Source: Zhongshania antarctica (GTDB lineage: Bacteria > Pseudomonadota > Gammaproteobacteria > Pseudomonadales > Spongiibacteraceae). From it: a stretch of 64,000 bases of DNA. Each line of letters opens with the position of its first letter. The first letter of the stretch is position 1. The stretch spans positions 124,001 through 188,000 of the forward strand of contig NZ_JACHHW010000004.1 of the NCBI RefSeq assembly GCF_014202945.1, written 5' to 3'. The notes beneath the pieces were generated by a model, which was not told the DNA's origin, did not search any database, and saw only the letters and a list, made by a program, of their open reading frames with translations. Shown piece after piece: positions 18,748 to 28,900 of this stretch. The translations under genes and the position numbers were made by a program.

Positions 18748-20121
18748 ATGTTTGAGAGCTTAACGGAACGTCTATCGCAGACCCTGCGCCATGTTACTGG
18801 TCAGGCGCGTTTGACCGAAGACAATATTAGCGATGCTATGCGCGATGTACGCATGGCCTTGCTTGAGGCCGATGTCGCGCTGCCAGTAGTAAAAGACTTT
18901 GTTGACGCGGTGCGCGGTCGCGCGGTTGGGCAGGAGGTGAGTAAAAGTCTTAGCCCTGGTCAGATGTTCATTAAAATCGTCCAGCAGGAGCTGGAGCAAA
19001 TTATGGGGCTTAAAAATGAAGCCCTGAATTTGGCGACCCAGCCGCCAGCCGTCATCTTGATGGCGGGCTTGCAGGGTGCAGGTAAAACCACCTCGGTTGC
19101 CAAGCTCGCTAAATTCTTGCAAGAAAAGCACAAGAAAAAAGTGCTTGTGGTTAGTGCGGACATCTACCGGCCTGCGGCAATCAAGCAGCTTGAAACCCTC
19201 GCGGCGGATGTGGGCGCGGGATTCTTCCCCAGTAATCTCGAGCAAAAGCCAGTCGATATTGCTAAAGCGGCTATAGCCGAAGCGAAGCTGCGTTTTTATG
19301 ATGTGCTGATTGTTGATACCGCGGGTCGCCTTCATATCGATACCGATATGATGACTGAAATTAAAGACCTGCATGCGGCGATTAACCCAGTTGAGACCTT
19401 GTTCGTGGTAGATGCCATGACCGGTCAGGATGCGGCCAATACCGCTAAGGCCTTTGGCGAGGCGTTGCCTCTGACGGGTGTGATTCTAACCAAGGCCGAT
19501 GCCGATAGCCGTGGTGGTGCAGCCTTGTCAGTGCGTCATATTACCGGTAAGCCGATTAAGTTTATGGGTGTTGGTGAAAAGACGGATGCACTTGATCCCT
19601 TTTATCCAGACCGTATCGCGTCGCGCATTCTCGGTATGGGCGATATGTTGTCGCTTATTGATGAGGCCGAGTCCAAACTTGATAAAGACAAAGCTGAAAA
19701 ACTCGCCAAAAAGCTTAAAAAGGGTAAAAAATTCGATCTAGAGGATCTGCGTGATCAGCTTCAGCAGATGCAGAACATGGGTGGCATGAAGAGTTTGCTG
19801 GATAAACTGCCGGGCATGGGCAATATGGCGCAAATGGCCCAAAGCCAGATCGACAATAAAATGTTTACCCGCATGGAGGCGCTTATCAACTCCATGACAC
19901 CGGCCGAGCGTCGCAATCCAGATTTGCTCAATGGCTCCCGTAAGCGCCGTATTACTATGGGTTCAGGTACTGAGATTCAGGATTTGAACCGTCTGCTCAA
20001 GCAGCACAAGCAGATGGCTAAAATGATGAAGAAGATGGGGCAAAAGGGCGGAATGACCAATATGATGCGTGGCATGGGTGGAATGATGCCGCCCGGTGGT
20101 GGTCGTTTTCCCGGTATGTGA
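18748..20121 (+). CDS. ffh: Signal recognition particle protein Ffh
   Basis: The SRP GTPase that binds signal sequences on ribosomes and delivers them to FtsY. 457 residues. The N domain, the G domain with GLQGAGKTTSVAKLA, VDTAGRLHID and TKADADSRGGAAL, and a Met-rich M domain (from about residue 325, ending in MMRGMGGMMPPGGG) are all present. AAGAGAG stands upstream of ATG 18748. It is transcribed away from ypjD. Confidence 0.98.
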   Translation: MFESLTERLSQTLRHVTGQARLTEDNISDAMRDVRMALLEADVALPVVKDFVDAVRGRAVGQEVSKSLSPGQMFIKIVQQELEQIMGLKNEALNLATQPPAVILMAGLQGAGKTTSVAKLAKFLQEKHKKKVLVVSADIYRPAAIKQLETLAADVGAGFFPSNLEQKPVDIAKAAIAEAKLRFYDVLIVDTAGRLHIDTDMMTEIKDLHAAINPVETLFVVDAMTGQDAANTAKAFGEALPLTGVILTKADADSRGGAALSVRHITGKPIKFMGVGEKTDALDPFYPDRIASRILGMGDMLSLIDEAESKLDKDKAEKLAKKLKKGKKFDLEDLRDQLQQMQNMGGMKSLLDKLPGMGNMAQMAQSQIDNKMFTRMEALINSMTPAERRNPDLLNGSRKRRITMGSGTEIQDLNRLLKQHKQMAKMMKKMGQKGGMTNMMRGMGGMMPPGGGRFPGM

Positions 20122-20325
20122 TGTCTTGGCTTAGTTGGACGCGTCTGAGGGCCGTTAATTCCCAGGTGGAGTTAGCGGTGTGCTACTGCTAGATTTAATC
20201 TTCTGATTAATGTTTAAGATGCTGATAATTAAGATTTTAATGTTTTAAGTGCGTGATTTTTTCTCGATATTTTCGCGATGATATTACCTGGGGCGGTGGC
20301 CGTGGAAGAAAAACCGCGCTAAGTG

Positions 20326-20354
20326 TTTCATATATCACTTAATTCCCTTATAAT
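20326..20354 (+). promoter_or_regulatory. Probable sigma-70 promoter of the rpsP operon
   Basis: TATAAT at 20349-20354 is a perfect -10 box; the -35 at 20326-20331 (TTTCAT) is weak with 17-base spacing. It lies 94 bases upstream of the rpsP start, leaving a leader of about 85 bases. Confidence 0.5.
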
Positions 20355-20403
20355 TCCGCGCCTTTATGGCTTCGGCCAGTAAATGCTTCGAATTTTTCGA
20401 TAA

Positions 20404-20422
20404 GCAGGCGTTTTTTGCCTGC
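20404..20422 (+). promoter_or_regulatory. Leader hairpin before rpsP
   Basis: GCAGGC (20404-20409) and GCCTGC (20417-20422) form a six-base stem around a T-rich loop, 25 bases upstream of the rpsP start. It could act in leader control, but it is short and the function is only a guess. Confidence 0.3.
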
Positions 20423-20447
20423 CCAAATGCTAGGAAATGGAACAAGA

Positions 20448-20696
20448 ATGGTCATTATTCGTTTGGCACGTGGTGGTTCTAAAAAACGCCCATTTTATCA
20501 TCTGACAGTTACTGACAGCCGCACTTCACGCGACGGCCGTTTTATTGAACGTGTTGGTTTCTTCAACCCAGTTGCTCGTGGCAATGAAGAGCGCCTACGT
20601 GTTGATAATGCACGCGTTGAGCATTGGGTGTCTAAAGGCGCGCAAGTGTCAGATCGCGTTGCAAAGTTGCTGAAAGACGCATCTGCTGCCGCTTAA
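20448..20696 (+). CDS. rpsP: 30S ribosomal protein S16
   Basis: 82 residues starting [19 protein letters not shown] at ATG 20448, the conserved S16 start; an in-frame upstream start at 20415 would add eleven non-family residues and is rejected. Binds 16S rRNA early in 30S assembly. It is the first gene of rpsP-rimM-trmD-rplS, and its stop codon is followed directly by the rimM start. Confidence 0.98.
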   Translation: MVIIRLARGGSKKRPFYHLTVTDSRTSRDGRFIERVGFFNPVARGNEERLRVDNARVEHWVSKGAQVSDRVAKLLKDASAAA

Positions 20697-21242
20697 ATGT
20701 CAGCGCTTGCCCCGCAAGGCCGGGTGATAATCGCTAAGATTACAGCGGTTTATGGGGTGAAAGGGTGGGTGAAGATACATTCCTTCACTGACCCGCTAAG
20801 TAATTTTTTTGGCTACAGCGATGTTTACTTTTGCAAGTCTGGAAAGTGGCAGCGCGCCGAGTTTGACGAGTGTCGGCCTCACGGCAAAGGCATAGTCGGT
20901 CACTTGGTGGGCGTAGATGATCGCGATGCAGCAGCTGCATATTGTGGTTTAGAGCTTGCTGTAGCTGATGACGCCTTGCCGGTGCTGGAAGGTGATGAGT
21001 ATTATTGGCATCAGTTGATTGGCCTGAAGGTCAATACACTGCTGCCTTCCGGTGACAGCTGTTTATTGGGTGAGGTGGATCACCTCCTTGAAACAGGTGC
21101 CAACGATGTGCTGGTAGTGCGAAAGTGCGCTGGCAGCATTGATGATAAGGAACGTTTGATTCCTTACGTGCCGGGGCAGTTTGTAAAGGATATCGATCTT
21201 GACGCCAAGATCATGTCAGTGGACTGGGATCCTGAGTTCTAG
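20697..21242 (+). CDS. rimM: 16S rRNA processing protein RimM
   Basis: 181 residues with an N-terminal RimM domain (VIIAKITAVYGVKGWVKIHSFTDP) and a C-terminal PRC-barrel (YYWHQLIGLKV near residue 101). RimM binds S19 and helps mature the 30S head. It begins at the base after the rpsP stop codon, so it depends on coupled translation. Confidence 0.97.
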   Translation: MSALAPQGRVIIAKITAVYGVKGWVKIHSFTDPLSNFFGYSDVYFCKSGKWQRAEFDECRPHGKGIVGHLVGVDDRDAAAAYCGLELAVADDALPVLEGDEYYWHQLIGLKVNTLLPSGDSCLLGEVDHLLETGANDVLVVRKCAGSIDDKERLIPYVPGQFVKDIDLDAKIMSVDWDPEF

Positions 21243-21296
21243 TTAGACAGGGCAAAGGTGCTAGGCCAACGAGGCTGGGCCATAGGGGACAGTGTC

Positions 21297-22037
21297 GTGG
21301 AAATATCGGTGGTTAGCCTGTTTCCCGAGATGTTTGCCGCAGTGCGTGATTACGGCGTTACGGGGCGAGCAGTTCAGAACAGATTGCTAAGTATAACGTG
21401 TTGTAATCCGAGGGATTACACCACGGATCGTCATCAGACTGTGGATGATCGGCCCTATGGGGGCGGCCCAGGTATGGTGATGAAGACCGAGCCGCTGCAG
21501 CGTGCAATCGCGGTTGCAAAGGCATCGGTAGCGCCCGGGGCGACAGTGATTTATCTGTCACCTCAGGGGCGGCCATTGACTCAAGCCGGATTGGCAGAGT
21601 TGGCGGCAAAGCCTTCGCTGGTGTTGTTGGCGGGGCGTTATGAAGGTGTGGATGAGCGCCTGATTGACAGCGAAGTCGACGAAGAATGGTCGATTGGCGA
21701 TTATGTATTAAGTGGTGGTGAGTTAGCGGCCATGGTAATGATTGACGGATTAAGTCGTTTATTGCCGGGTGTGTTGGGTCATCATTTGTCGGCAGAGCAA
21801 GATTCTTTCGCCGATGGTTTGCTGGATTGTCCGCACTACACGCGGCCTGAGCACTACCGAGACATGGCGGTGCCAGACGTGCTGTTAAGTGGTAATCATG
21901 AAGCGATACGACGCTGGCGGCTGAAGCAGTCACTGGGTCGGACATGGTTGCGGCGCAGAGATTTACTTGAACAGGTAGAGCTGAGCGACGAACAAAATAA
22001 ACTGCTGGCGGAATTTGTCCGCGAGCTTGACGATTAA
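21297..22037 (+). CDS. trmD: tRNA (guanine-37-N1)-methyltransferase TrmD
   Basis: 246 residues when started at GTG 21297, which has AGGGGAC six bases upstream and begins the family sequence [15 protein letters not shown] 39 bases earlier would add thirteen unlike residues. The SPOUT trefoil knot is visible in [15 protein letters not shown] and [11 protein letters not shown], and [11 protein letters not shown] binds the methyl donor side. It methylates G37 of tRNAs reading CUN, CCN and CGG, which prevents frameshifts. Confidence 0.97.
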   Translation: MEISVVSLFPEMFAAVRDYGVTGRAVQNRLLSITCCNPRDYTTDRHQTVDDRPYGGGPGMVMKTEPLQRAIAVAKASVAPGATVIYLSPQGRPLTQAGLAELAAKPSLVLLAGRYEGVDERLIDSEVDEEWSIGDYVLSGGELAAMVMIDGLSRLLPGVLGHHLSAEQDSFADGLLDCPHYTRPEHYRDMAVPDVLLSGNHEAIRRWRLKQSLGRTWLRRRDLLEQVELSDEQNKLLAEFVRELDD

Positions 22038-22085
22038 TTGACATCTAGCTGCGAAGCTACAAACCTTTGAATTTAGGAGCATGCC

Positions 22086-22448
22086 ATGAGCACCAACAAA
22101 ATTATTGCCGCACTGGAAGCAGAGCAGTCCACCAAAGAGCTGCCAGATTTCAGCCCCGGTGACACCGTTGTTGTCCAAGTGAAAGTTAAGGAAGGTGCAC
22201 GTGAGCGTCTGCAGGCTTTCGAAGGTGTTGTCATTGGCATTCGTAGCCGTGCCCTGAACTCGGCTTTCACCGTACGTAAAATCTCCCACGGCGTTGGTGT
22301 AGAGCGTACTTTCCAGACTTACAGCCCGCTGATTGAAAGCATTCAAGTCAAGCGTCGCGGCGACGTTCGTCAAGCCAAACTGTACTACTTGCGTGAGCTG
22401 AGCGGTCGTGCGGCACGTATCAAAGAAAAGCTTGGCGCTAAAGCGTAA
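22086..22448 (+). CDS. rplS: 50S ribosomal protein L19
   Basis: 120 residues with the L19 signature [21 protein letters not shown] and [18 protein letters not shown]. It sits at the 30S-50S interface. Last gene of the rpsP operon, followed 16 bases later by a strong terminator. Confidence 0.98.
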   Translation: MSTNKIIAALEAEQSTKELPDFSPGDTVVVQVKVKEGARERLQAFEGVVIGIRSRALNSAFTVRKISHGVGVERTFQTYSPLIESIQVKRRGDVRQAKLYYLRELSGRAARIKEKLGAKA

Positions 22449-22464
22449 ACTTTCTTTTGCGATT

Positions 22465-22498
22465 CAAAAAAGGCAGCCATTGGCTGCCTTTTTTGTTT
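22465..22498 (+). terminator. Rho-independent terminator of the rpsP-rplS operon
   Basis: A nine-base stem AGGCAGCCA/TGGCTGCCT with a run of T residues and an A run before it, 17 bases past the rplS stop. Confidence 0.9.
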
Positions 22499-22552
22499 TA
22501 GGATGAGCGAAAACTCCGAGTTTACTTTTGCAAAGCCGAGGTTGCTGGCGGT

Positions 22553-23458
22553 ATGGACCCCAGAATGCAGGACACCCATATTATTGAGCTCTATGCAGAC
22601 AGCTTGTGGCTAGAAAAGGGCTTGAGTGCAAATACAATTTCGGCCTACCGCCAGGACTTGCAGGCCTTTAGTGACTGGCTGGCTTCTCGCGGTCAGAGCT
22701 TGCTGTCTATAAGCAAGGCTGATGTCTTGAGTTACCTCGGGGCTCAGCGGGCTGGGAAGCTCTCGGCCCGCAGTGCAGCGCGGATGCTATCCTGCTTACG
22801 CGGTTTTTATCGGCTGCAGTGCCGAGAGCAGCGTATAGCGGCAGATCCAACGTTGGACATCGACTCGCCCAAGCTGGGACGGCCCTTGCCAAAATCGTTG
22901 AGCGAGCAAGATGTTGAAGCCTTGCTGGCGGCGCCAAATACCGATGATCCCCTAGAGTTGCGCGACAAAGCCATGCTGGAGCTACTTTATGCATCGGGCT
23001 TGCGCATTACTGAGCTGGTTGGTTTAAAGTTTGCTCAACTCAGCCTATCTCAGGGTTTAGTGAGGGTTGTCGGTAAGGGTAATAAAGAGCGTTTGGTCCC
23101 CATCGGCGAAGAGGCGAGTCTCTGGATACAGCGGTTTATGAGCGCGGGACGGCCGAGTTTACTGGCGGCTGGCACGGCGCCAGATGTTGTGTTTCCTAGC
23201 CGTCGCGGGCAGATGATGACGCGGCAGACTTTCTGGCATCGCGTTAAGTATCATGCTTTGAATGCAGGGCTGAGTAGTGAGATTTCTCCGCACACTTTGC
23301 GGCATGCTTTCGCAACACATTTGATAAATCATGGCGCTGACTTGCGGGTCGTGCAATTATTGCTGGGTCACAGTGATTTGAGTACGACACAGATTTATAC
23401 TCATGTTGCGAGGGAGCGGATGAAGTCATTGCACAGCATGCATCATCCACGTGGTTAA
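22553..23458 (+). CDS. xerD: Site-specific tyrosine recombinase XerD
   Basis: 301 residues. Resolves chromosome dimers at dif with XerC. The N-terminal SAM-like core-binding domain is followed by the catalytic residues: Arg in ASGLRITELVG (about residue 148), His and Arg in HTLRHAFATHL, His in LLGHSDLSTTQIYTHV and the Tyr in the last motif. Its neighbour dsbC is the usual partner, which identifies it as housekeeping XerD and not an island integrase. Start ATG 22553 has GCCGAGG upstream; ATG 22565 is an alternative. Confidence 0.95.
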   Translation: MDPRMQDTHIIELYADSLWLEKGLSANTISAYRQDLQAFSDWLASRGQSLLSISKADVLSYLGAQRAGKLSARSAARMLSCLRGFYRLQCREQRIAADPTLDIDSPKLGRPLPKSLSEQDVEALLAAPNTDDPLELRDKAMLELLYASGLRITELVGLKFAQLSLSQGLVRVVGKGNKERLVPIGEEASLWIQRFMSAGRPSLLAAGTAPDVVFPSRRGQMMTRQTFWHRVKYHALNAGLSSEISPHTLRHAFATHLINHGADLRVVQLLLGHSDLSTTQIYTHVARERMKSLHSMHHPRG

Positions 23459-23548
23459 CGCTGCTTGGGGGTGACTGAACTTGTTGTCTCGAACGGTTTC
23501 TTAAAATACTGGTTTGGCAGTATTACGATTATTTTTTGGAGAAATTAT

Positions 23549-24319
23549 TTGAATATTTTAAAGAAGCACATTGCCGGTCGGGCTTTGTGGGCGATTGTTT
23601 TAGCCGGGCTCATGCTGCCTGCGATGCAAGTCAATGCTGGCAGTGTAGTGGTAGACAAGGCGGCGGAAGCCGCCATCAAGGCTTCTTTTAAAGCCACTCG
23701 TCCTGATATTGTGATTAGTAAAGTTGTCGCCAGCGAAGAGTTGCCGGGTCTTTATTTGGTGACCATGCAAAACGGCCCGGTGGTTTATGCCAGTGCAAAC
23801 GGTAAATATTTTATCGTCGGTGATATGTTTGAAATTAGCGCGGCGGGAATCGAGAGCGTTGCCGAAAAAAAGCTCGCGCCTCAGCGTAAAGAGTGGCTGA
23901 GCGAGGTTAAACGGGAAGATATGATTATCTTTAGCCCTAAGGGAGAGGCTAAGGGCGCGATTTACGTCTTTACCGATGTGGATTGCGGTTTCTGCCAGAA
24001 ATTGCATCAGGAAGTTCCGCAGCTGAATGCAGCGGGAATTGAGGTTCGCTATCTGGCCTACCCCCGCGCAGGTTTAGGGACCCCAACCTATGACAAGATG
24101 GCATCGGCGTGGTGTGCTGATGACCGCAATGCCGCAATGGATGCTTTGAAAAGTGGCGGTTTTGTTACGCCAAAGAAATGTGATAACCCAATCGCAGCTC
24201 AGTATCAATTGGGTGCCGCTATGGGTGTGACAGGTACGCCTGCCATTGTGCTAGAGAATGGCAGCTTGATTCCTGGCTACAAGCCTGCAGCTCAGCTGAT
24301 ACCGATGGCACTTCGCTAG
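23549..24319 (+). CDS. dsbC: Thiol:disulfide interchange protein DsbC
   Basis: 256 residues from TTG 23549, chosen because GGAG stands seven bases upstream and because this start gives a proper signal peptide (KKHIAGRALW, then a hydrophobic stretch ending at VNAG). The frame extends upstream without a suitable start. The mature protein has the dimerisation domain, the thioredoxin-like CGFC active site (DVDCGFCQKLH) and a cis-Pro loop TGTPAIVLENG. It isomerises disulfides in the periplasm. Homoserine dehydrogenase, which often follows, is absent here. Confidence 0.95.
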   Translation: MNILKKHIAGRALWAIVLAGLMLPAMQVNAGSVVVDKAAEAAIKASFKATRPDIVISKVVASEELPGLYLVTMQNGPVVYASANGKYFIVGDMFEISAAGIESVAEKKLAPQRKEWLSEVKREDMIIFSPKGEAKGAIYVFTDVDCGFCQKLHQEVPQLNAAGIEVRYLAYPRAGLGTPTYDKMASAWCADDRNAAMDALKSGGFVTPKKCDNPIAAQYQLGAAMGVTGTPAIVLENGSLIPGYKPAAQLIPMALR

Positions 24320-24335
24320 TTTTTACTGTTCTTGG

Positions 24336-24364
24336 GCAGCTTTCGCGCGCGAGAGCTGCTTTTT
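24336..24364 (+). terminator. Terminator after dsbC
   Basis: GCAGCT and AGCTGC form a stem, extended by an inner TCGCG/CGCGA, with five T residues after it. It lies between the convergent dsbC and mltF genes. Confidence 0.65.
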
Positions 24365-24400
24365 GCCGGACTACTCAGTTCAGGTATTTGCTTTGTCAGT

Positions 24401-25852
24401 CTACATGGCGTCGAAACCACGATTAAATTCTGCCGGTAAATAGTCTGCGGCTATGCGTGGTGGCGGCACGCGATAACGATTCAGTTCATCCCAGGTTAGC
24501 AGTGAATAATAATCGCGAATGTTGCGGACATAGCGAGCGGCTTCGTCACCGCGCGCATAGCCATAGCGCGTGGGTTTAAACCACTTTTTCTGTCGGAGTA
24601 AGGGTAGGTTTTCGCGCACGTCATTCCACAGATTGGGGTTGCCGCCTAATTGTTCGGTGATAACTCGTGCGTCTTCAACATGGCCAAGGCCAATATTGTA
24701 GGCGGCGAGGGCAAACCAGCTGCGATCTGGGCTCTCTATTGAGCTGGGCAGTCGACTAAGCATTTTTTTGTAATAGCGTGCACCGCCCCGCAGGCTTTGC
24801 ATGGGGTCTCTGCGGTCTTCAATGTTCAGTTCTTCTGCGGTGGCGCGGGTGAGCATCATCATGCCCCTTACCCCGGTGGGCGATCTTGCATCAGCATCCC
24901 AGTGTGACTCCTGGTAGCTAATGGCGGCCAACAGGCGCCAGTCTAAATCAAACTCAATGGCGACTTGTTCGATCATACCCTTCACATTCGGGAGGCGTTC
25001 CTCTTTAAGTCGTAAAAAAGCGTGTGTGTTGATAAAAGTGCGGCGCTCATTGAAGGTAAAGTTGCGCTCAATTAAACGCGGCAATTTACCATTGCCAGTC
25101 ATGATTTTAAAAAACTCAGCAATAGCCTTGGTCAGTCCCGCATTGCCCGGCGTCGCTTGCATAGCCCAAGCCAGTTTGCGGGGTTTGCCGGCGCTAAAAC
25201 CGATACGGAAGCTGGGATAAAAGGCGCGATTGGCGTAAAACTCATTGGAATTGATAATGGTTGCGTCGATTTGGCCATCGGCGAGCTGTTCAAGGAGGTC
25301 AATAGTTTCAAAATCTCTGCTTTCAGCCCATGTTAGTTCAGGGTGAGTTTGTTTTAGCTCGTTCAATAAATTGACGTGGGCAGTATTTCCTAATACGCGG
25401 ATTTGCTTGCCAATTAAGTCTTTTGCGCTCTTTATGGGGGCATTTACATCGCGGTTGTAGATAAAAAATTGCTTGACGCTTAAGTAGCTTGGGCCAAAAA
25501 CAAGCGTGTCTTGGCGCTCGGCGGTAATGCTTAGGCCAGCTGCAGCGATATCGGCGTTGCCATTGGCGAGGCTATCAAACACCTCGTCGAAGCCAACCAC
25601 CGGAATTATTTGTAGTTTTACCCCTAAATGCTCGGCAAAGGCATGGGCCAATTGATACTCAAAACCGGCTGGTGCGCCTTGGCTCTCATAATAAGTGGTG
25701 GCGCCATTGCGGGTTACTACCCGTAAAACGCCGTCTTCACGAATTTTTTGGAGCTTGTCGTTATTTTCACTGCAGTGCGTAAAAAGGCCAATAAAAAGCA
25801 CTGGCAGCAGGGCGCGCAATAGAAATCGTCGTGTTTTGGGGCAATCTGGCAA
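24401..25852 (-). CDS. mltF: Membrane-bound lytic murein transglycosylase F
   Basis: 483 residues from TTG 25852, which has GGAG eight bases upstream and is followed by a basic then hydrophobic stretch (TRRFLLRALLPVLFIGLF). An ATG at 25966 would add a non-family segment. The first half is a solute-binding-protein domain (residues 50-270, GFEYQLAHAFAEHLGVKL), the second a lysozyme-like SLT domain with the catalytic Glu in YQESHWDADARSPTGVRGMM. It cleaves peptidoglycan with 1,6-anhydro products. The site THC at residue 27 is not a good lipobox, so anchoring may be by the hydrophobic segment. Divergent from purL. Confidence 0.9.
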   Translation of the reverse strand: MPDCPKTRRFLLRALLPVLFIGLFTHCSENNDKLQKIREDGVLRVVTRNGATTYYESQGAPAGFEYQLAHAFAEHLGVKLQIIPVVGFDEVFDSLANGNADIAAAGLSITAERQDTLVFGPSYLSVKQFFIYNRDVNAPIKSAKDLIGKQIRVLGNTAHVNLLNELKQTHPELTWAESRDFETIDLLEQLADGQIDATIINSNEFYANRAFYPSFRIGFSAGKPRKLAWAMQATPGNAGLTKAIAEFFKIMTGNGKLPRLIERNFTFNERRTFINTHAFLRLKEERLPNVKGMIEQVAIEFDLDWRLLAAISYQESHWDADARSPTGVRGMMMLTRATAEELNIEDRRDPMQSLRGGARYYKKMLSRLPSSIESPDRSWFALAAYNIGLGHVEDARVITEQLGGNPNLWNDVRENLPLLRQKKWFKPTRYGYARGDEAARYVRNIRDYYSLLTWDELNRYRVPPPRIAADYLPAEFNRGFDAM

Positions 25853-25993
25853 GTGTGACGCTCCGAGAATCTGGGCCTCGATTGTATCGCTTAGCGATTG
25901 ATCGCACCATAAAGAGTATTTGGGATAAAATTTCCCGCGTATTTCCTTTACAATGGCCGGCTTCAATCCATTCGATCAAGGTTGTCGCCCCGA

Positions 25994-28900
25994 ATGCTCA
26001 TTATTCCAGGTGCTCCGGCGCTTTCAGATTTTCGCATAGCTAAATTAGTGGCCAGTTTGACAGGTGATATTCCCAGCCTGCGCGGACTGAGCGCTCAATA
26101 TATTCACTTGGTAGATACCGCGGTGGCGCTCGATAGTGAGCGCACAGCAGTATTAAGCCAACTCTTGCAATATGGGCCGCGCGCCGCATTTGCCGAGAGT
26201 GATGGCCTGAGCTTCTTTGTGGTACCGCGGCCTGGCACTATTTCGCCTTGGTCGAGTAAGGCCAGTGATATTGCCCGCAATTGCGGGCTTGATATGATCG
26301 CCCGTATTGAACGTGGGGTTTTGTATCGCGTTGATCTTGCCGCGCCTTTGGAAGAGGGCGAGCGCAGCGCCTTGTTGGCGGCGATTCACGACCGCATGGT
26401 CGAGACGGTTTTGACCAGCCCTGAGGGCGCCGAGGTTTTGTTTAGCCGCCAAACTCCCAAGCCGATGCAGGCGGTGGATGTGCTGGTCGGTGGCCGTGAC
26501 GCCTTAGTTGCAGCCAATAGTGAGTTGGGTTTGGCATTAGCTGAGGACGAAATTGACTATTTGCTGGAAAGCTTCCAGCAATTGGGTCGTAATCCCAGTG
26601 ATGTCGAATTAATGATGTTCGCGCAGGCGAACTCTGAGCACTGCCGTCACAAAATATTTAATGCCAGCTGGACAATCGATGGTGAGGCTCAGTCTCACTC
26701 CCTGTTTGGCATGATTAAAAACACCTACCAGTTAGGTGGCGAAGACGTGTTAAGCGCTTATTCCGATAATGCGGCCGTGGTTAAAGGGCATCGTGCAGGG
26801 CGTTTTTACCCTGAGCCGGGTACGGCCGAGTACACTTACCACGAAGAAGATATTCATCTTCTTATGAAGGTCGAAACCCATAATCACCCCACAGCGATTT
26901 CACCCTTTTCAGGTGCGGGTACCGGTTCTGGTGGCGAAATTCGCGATGAGGGCGCGGTGGGGCGCGGCTCCAAGCCCAAGGTTGGGCTTTCTGGCTTTAG
27001 CGTCTCCAATTTGCGGGTGCCCGGTTATGAACAGCCCTGGGAAGCCGACTACGGTAAACCGGGTCGCATTGTGTCTGCATTAGATATTATGTTGGAAGGC
27101 CCAATTGGTGGCGCCGCTTTTAATAATGAATTTGGCCGACCTAATCTTTGTGGTTACTTCCGCAGCTTTGAAGAAAATGCCTTTGGCGCCAATGGCGAAG
27201 AGCGGCGTGGTTATCACAAGCCCATTATGATTGCTGGCGGCTACGGCAATGTAAAAGCCGAACATGTGCTTAAGACTGAATTTCCCGCCGGTTATAAATT
27301 AATCGCCTTGGGTGGCCCGGCAATGTTGATCGGCTTGGGCGGGGGCGCGGCTTCATCTATGAGCAGTGGCGCATCCACTGAAGACCTCGATTTCGCTTCG
27401 GTACAGCGCCAAAACCCAGAAATGGAGCGCCGTTGCCAAGAGGTGATTGATCGCTGCTGGGCTATGGGTGAAAACAACCCCATTGCCTTTATCCACGATG
27501 TTGGCGCCGGCGGCTTGTCTAACGCCTTTCCTGAGCTGGTGAAAGACGGCGGCTGTGGCGGTGATTTTGATCTGCGCAAAGTGCCTAATGACGAGCCGGG
27601 TATGTCGCCACTGGAAATCTGGTGTAACGAATCCCAAGAACGTTATGTTATGGCGATTGCGCCGAAAGACTTAGCGGTGTTCGAAGAAATTTGCGCGCGG
27701 GAGCGGGCGGCCTACGCTGTTGTAGGCGAGTCGACTAGTGATAAGCGTCTGCGCCTTGGCGATACCCACTTTGACAATAATCCCGTCGATCTGCCGATGT
27801 CGATTTTGTTTGGCAAGCCACCTAAGATGAATCGTGAGTTTAACCGTCAAAAATTAAGCTTGCCGAGCTTTGAGCCCGCGGCTATTAAAGTGGATGAAGC
27901 CTTAGAACGCTTGCTTGCGCTGCCAACCATCGCGAGCAAAAGCTTTTTAATTACCATTGGTGACCGATCTATTACGGGGCAAGTGCACCGTGACCAGATG
28001 GTTGGCCCATGGCAGGTACCAGTGGCCGATTGCGCGGTAACGACCGTGAGCTATGATTCCTACGCCGGTGAAGCGATGGCCATGGGTGAGCGCACGCCGT
28101 TAGCCTTGATTAATGGCCCGGCCTCGGGTCGGATGGCGGTGGCCGAAGCCATTACCAATATCTCAGCAACACGCATTGAAAAGCTCTCAGATATAAAACT
28201 GTCGGCTAACTGGATGTGCGCCGCGGGTTACGGCGGCGAAGACGAAGTCTTGTTTGATACCGTGAAAGCCGTCGGCATGGAGTTTTGCCCGGCGCTAGGT
28301 ATTACTATCCCTGTTGGCAAAGACTCGATGTCAATGCGCACCACTTGGCGTGACGATGAAGCAGATAAAGCCATCACCGCACCGATGTCCTTAATTATCA
28401 CCGCATTTAGTCCGGTAAGTGATGTGCGTAAGACGGTTACCCCGCAATTGCGTACTGATTTGGGCGATACCGCCTTGCTGCTGATTGATCTCGGTGCAGG
28501 TAAGCAACGCCTCGGCGGTTCTTGCTTGGCGCAGGTTTATCAGCAGATTGGTGATACCGCGCCGGACATTGATGACCCCAAATTACTGCCGGGCTTCTTT
28601 AATGCCGTTCAGCAATTGCTAGAAGACGAGAAAATAATTGCCTACCACGACCGCTCTGACGGCGGCACCGCAATAACATTGCTGGAAATGGCCTTTGCGG
28701 GCCATTGCGGTTTAGATATAGATCTTGGCTCCGGTGGTACGGTTCATGGTGCCCTGTTTGCGGAAGAGGCCGGTGCGGTACTCCAAGTTAAGGCGAGTGA
28801 TCTTAGCGGTGTAATGGCGGTATTTGCGGAGCATGATTTAAGTGATCTTGTTCAAAATATCGGTAGCGCGACGGCGGGTAATGATGTGCAGATGCGTTTT

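Larger units (their letters stand above)
20122..20447. other. ffh-rpsP intergenic region with likely rpsP promoter
   Basis: No gene is seen in these 326 bases. They hold a -10-like TATAAT at 20349-20354 with a weak -35 (TTTCAT near 20326), and, just before rpsP, a small hairpin (see separate entry). No terminator for ffh was recognised. Confidence 0.5.

Noticed and set aside
22553-23458. Tyrosine recombinase as possible integrase of the island
   Set aside because: The sequence and the neighbouring dsbC identify the housekeeping XerD; it lies 10 kb away from the island.
25853-25966. N-terminal extension of mltF to ATG 25966
   Set aside because: It adds residues unlike the family and removes the ribosome site and signal peptide that fit TTG 25852.
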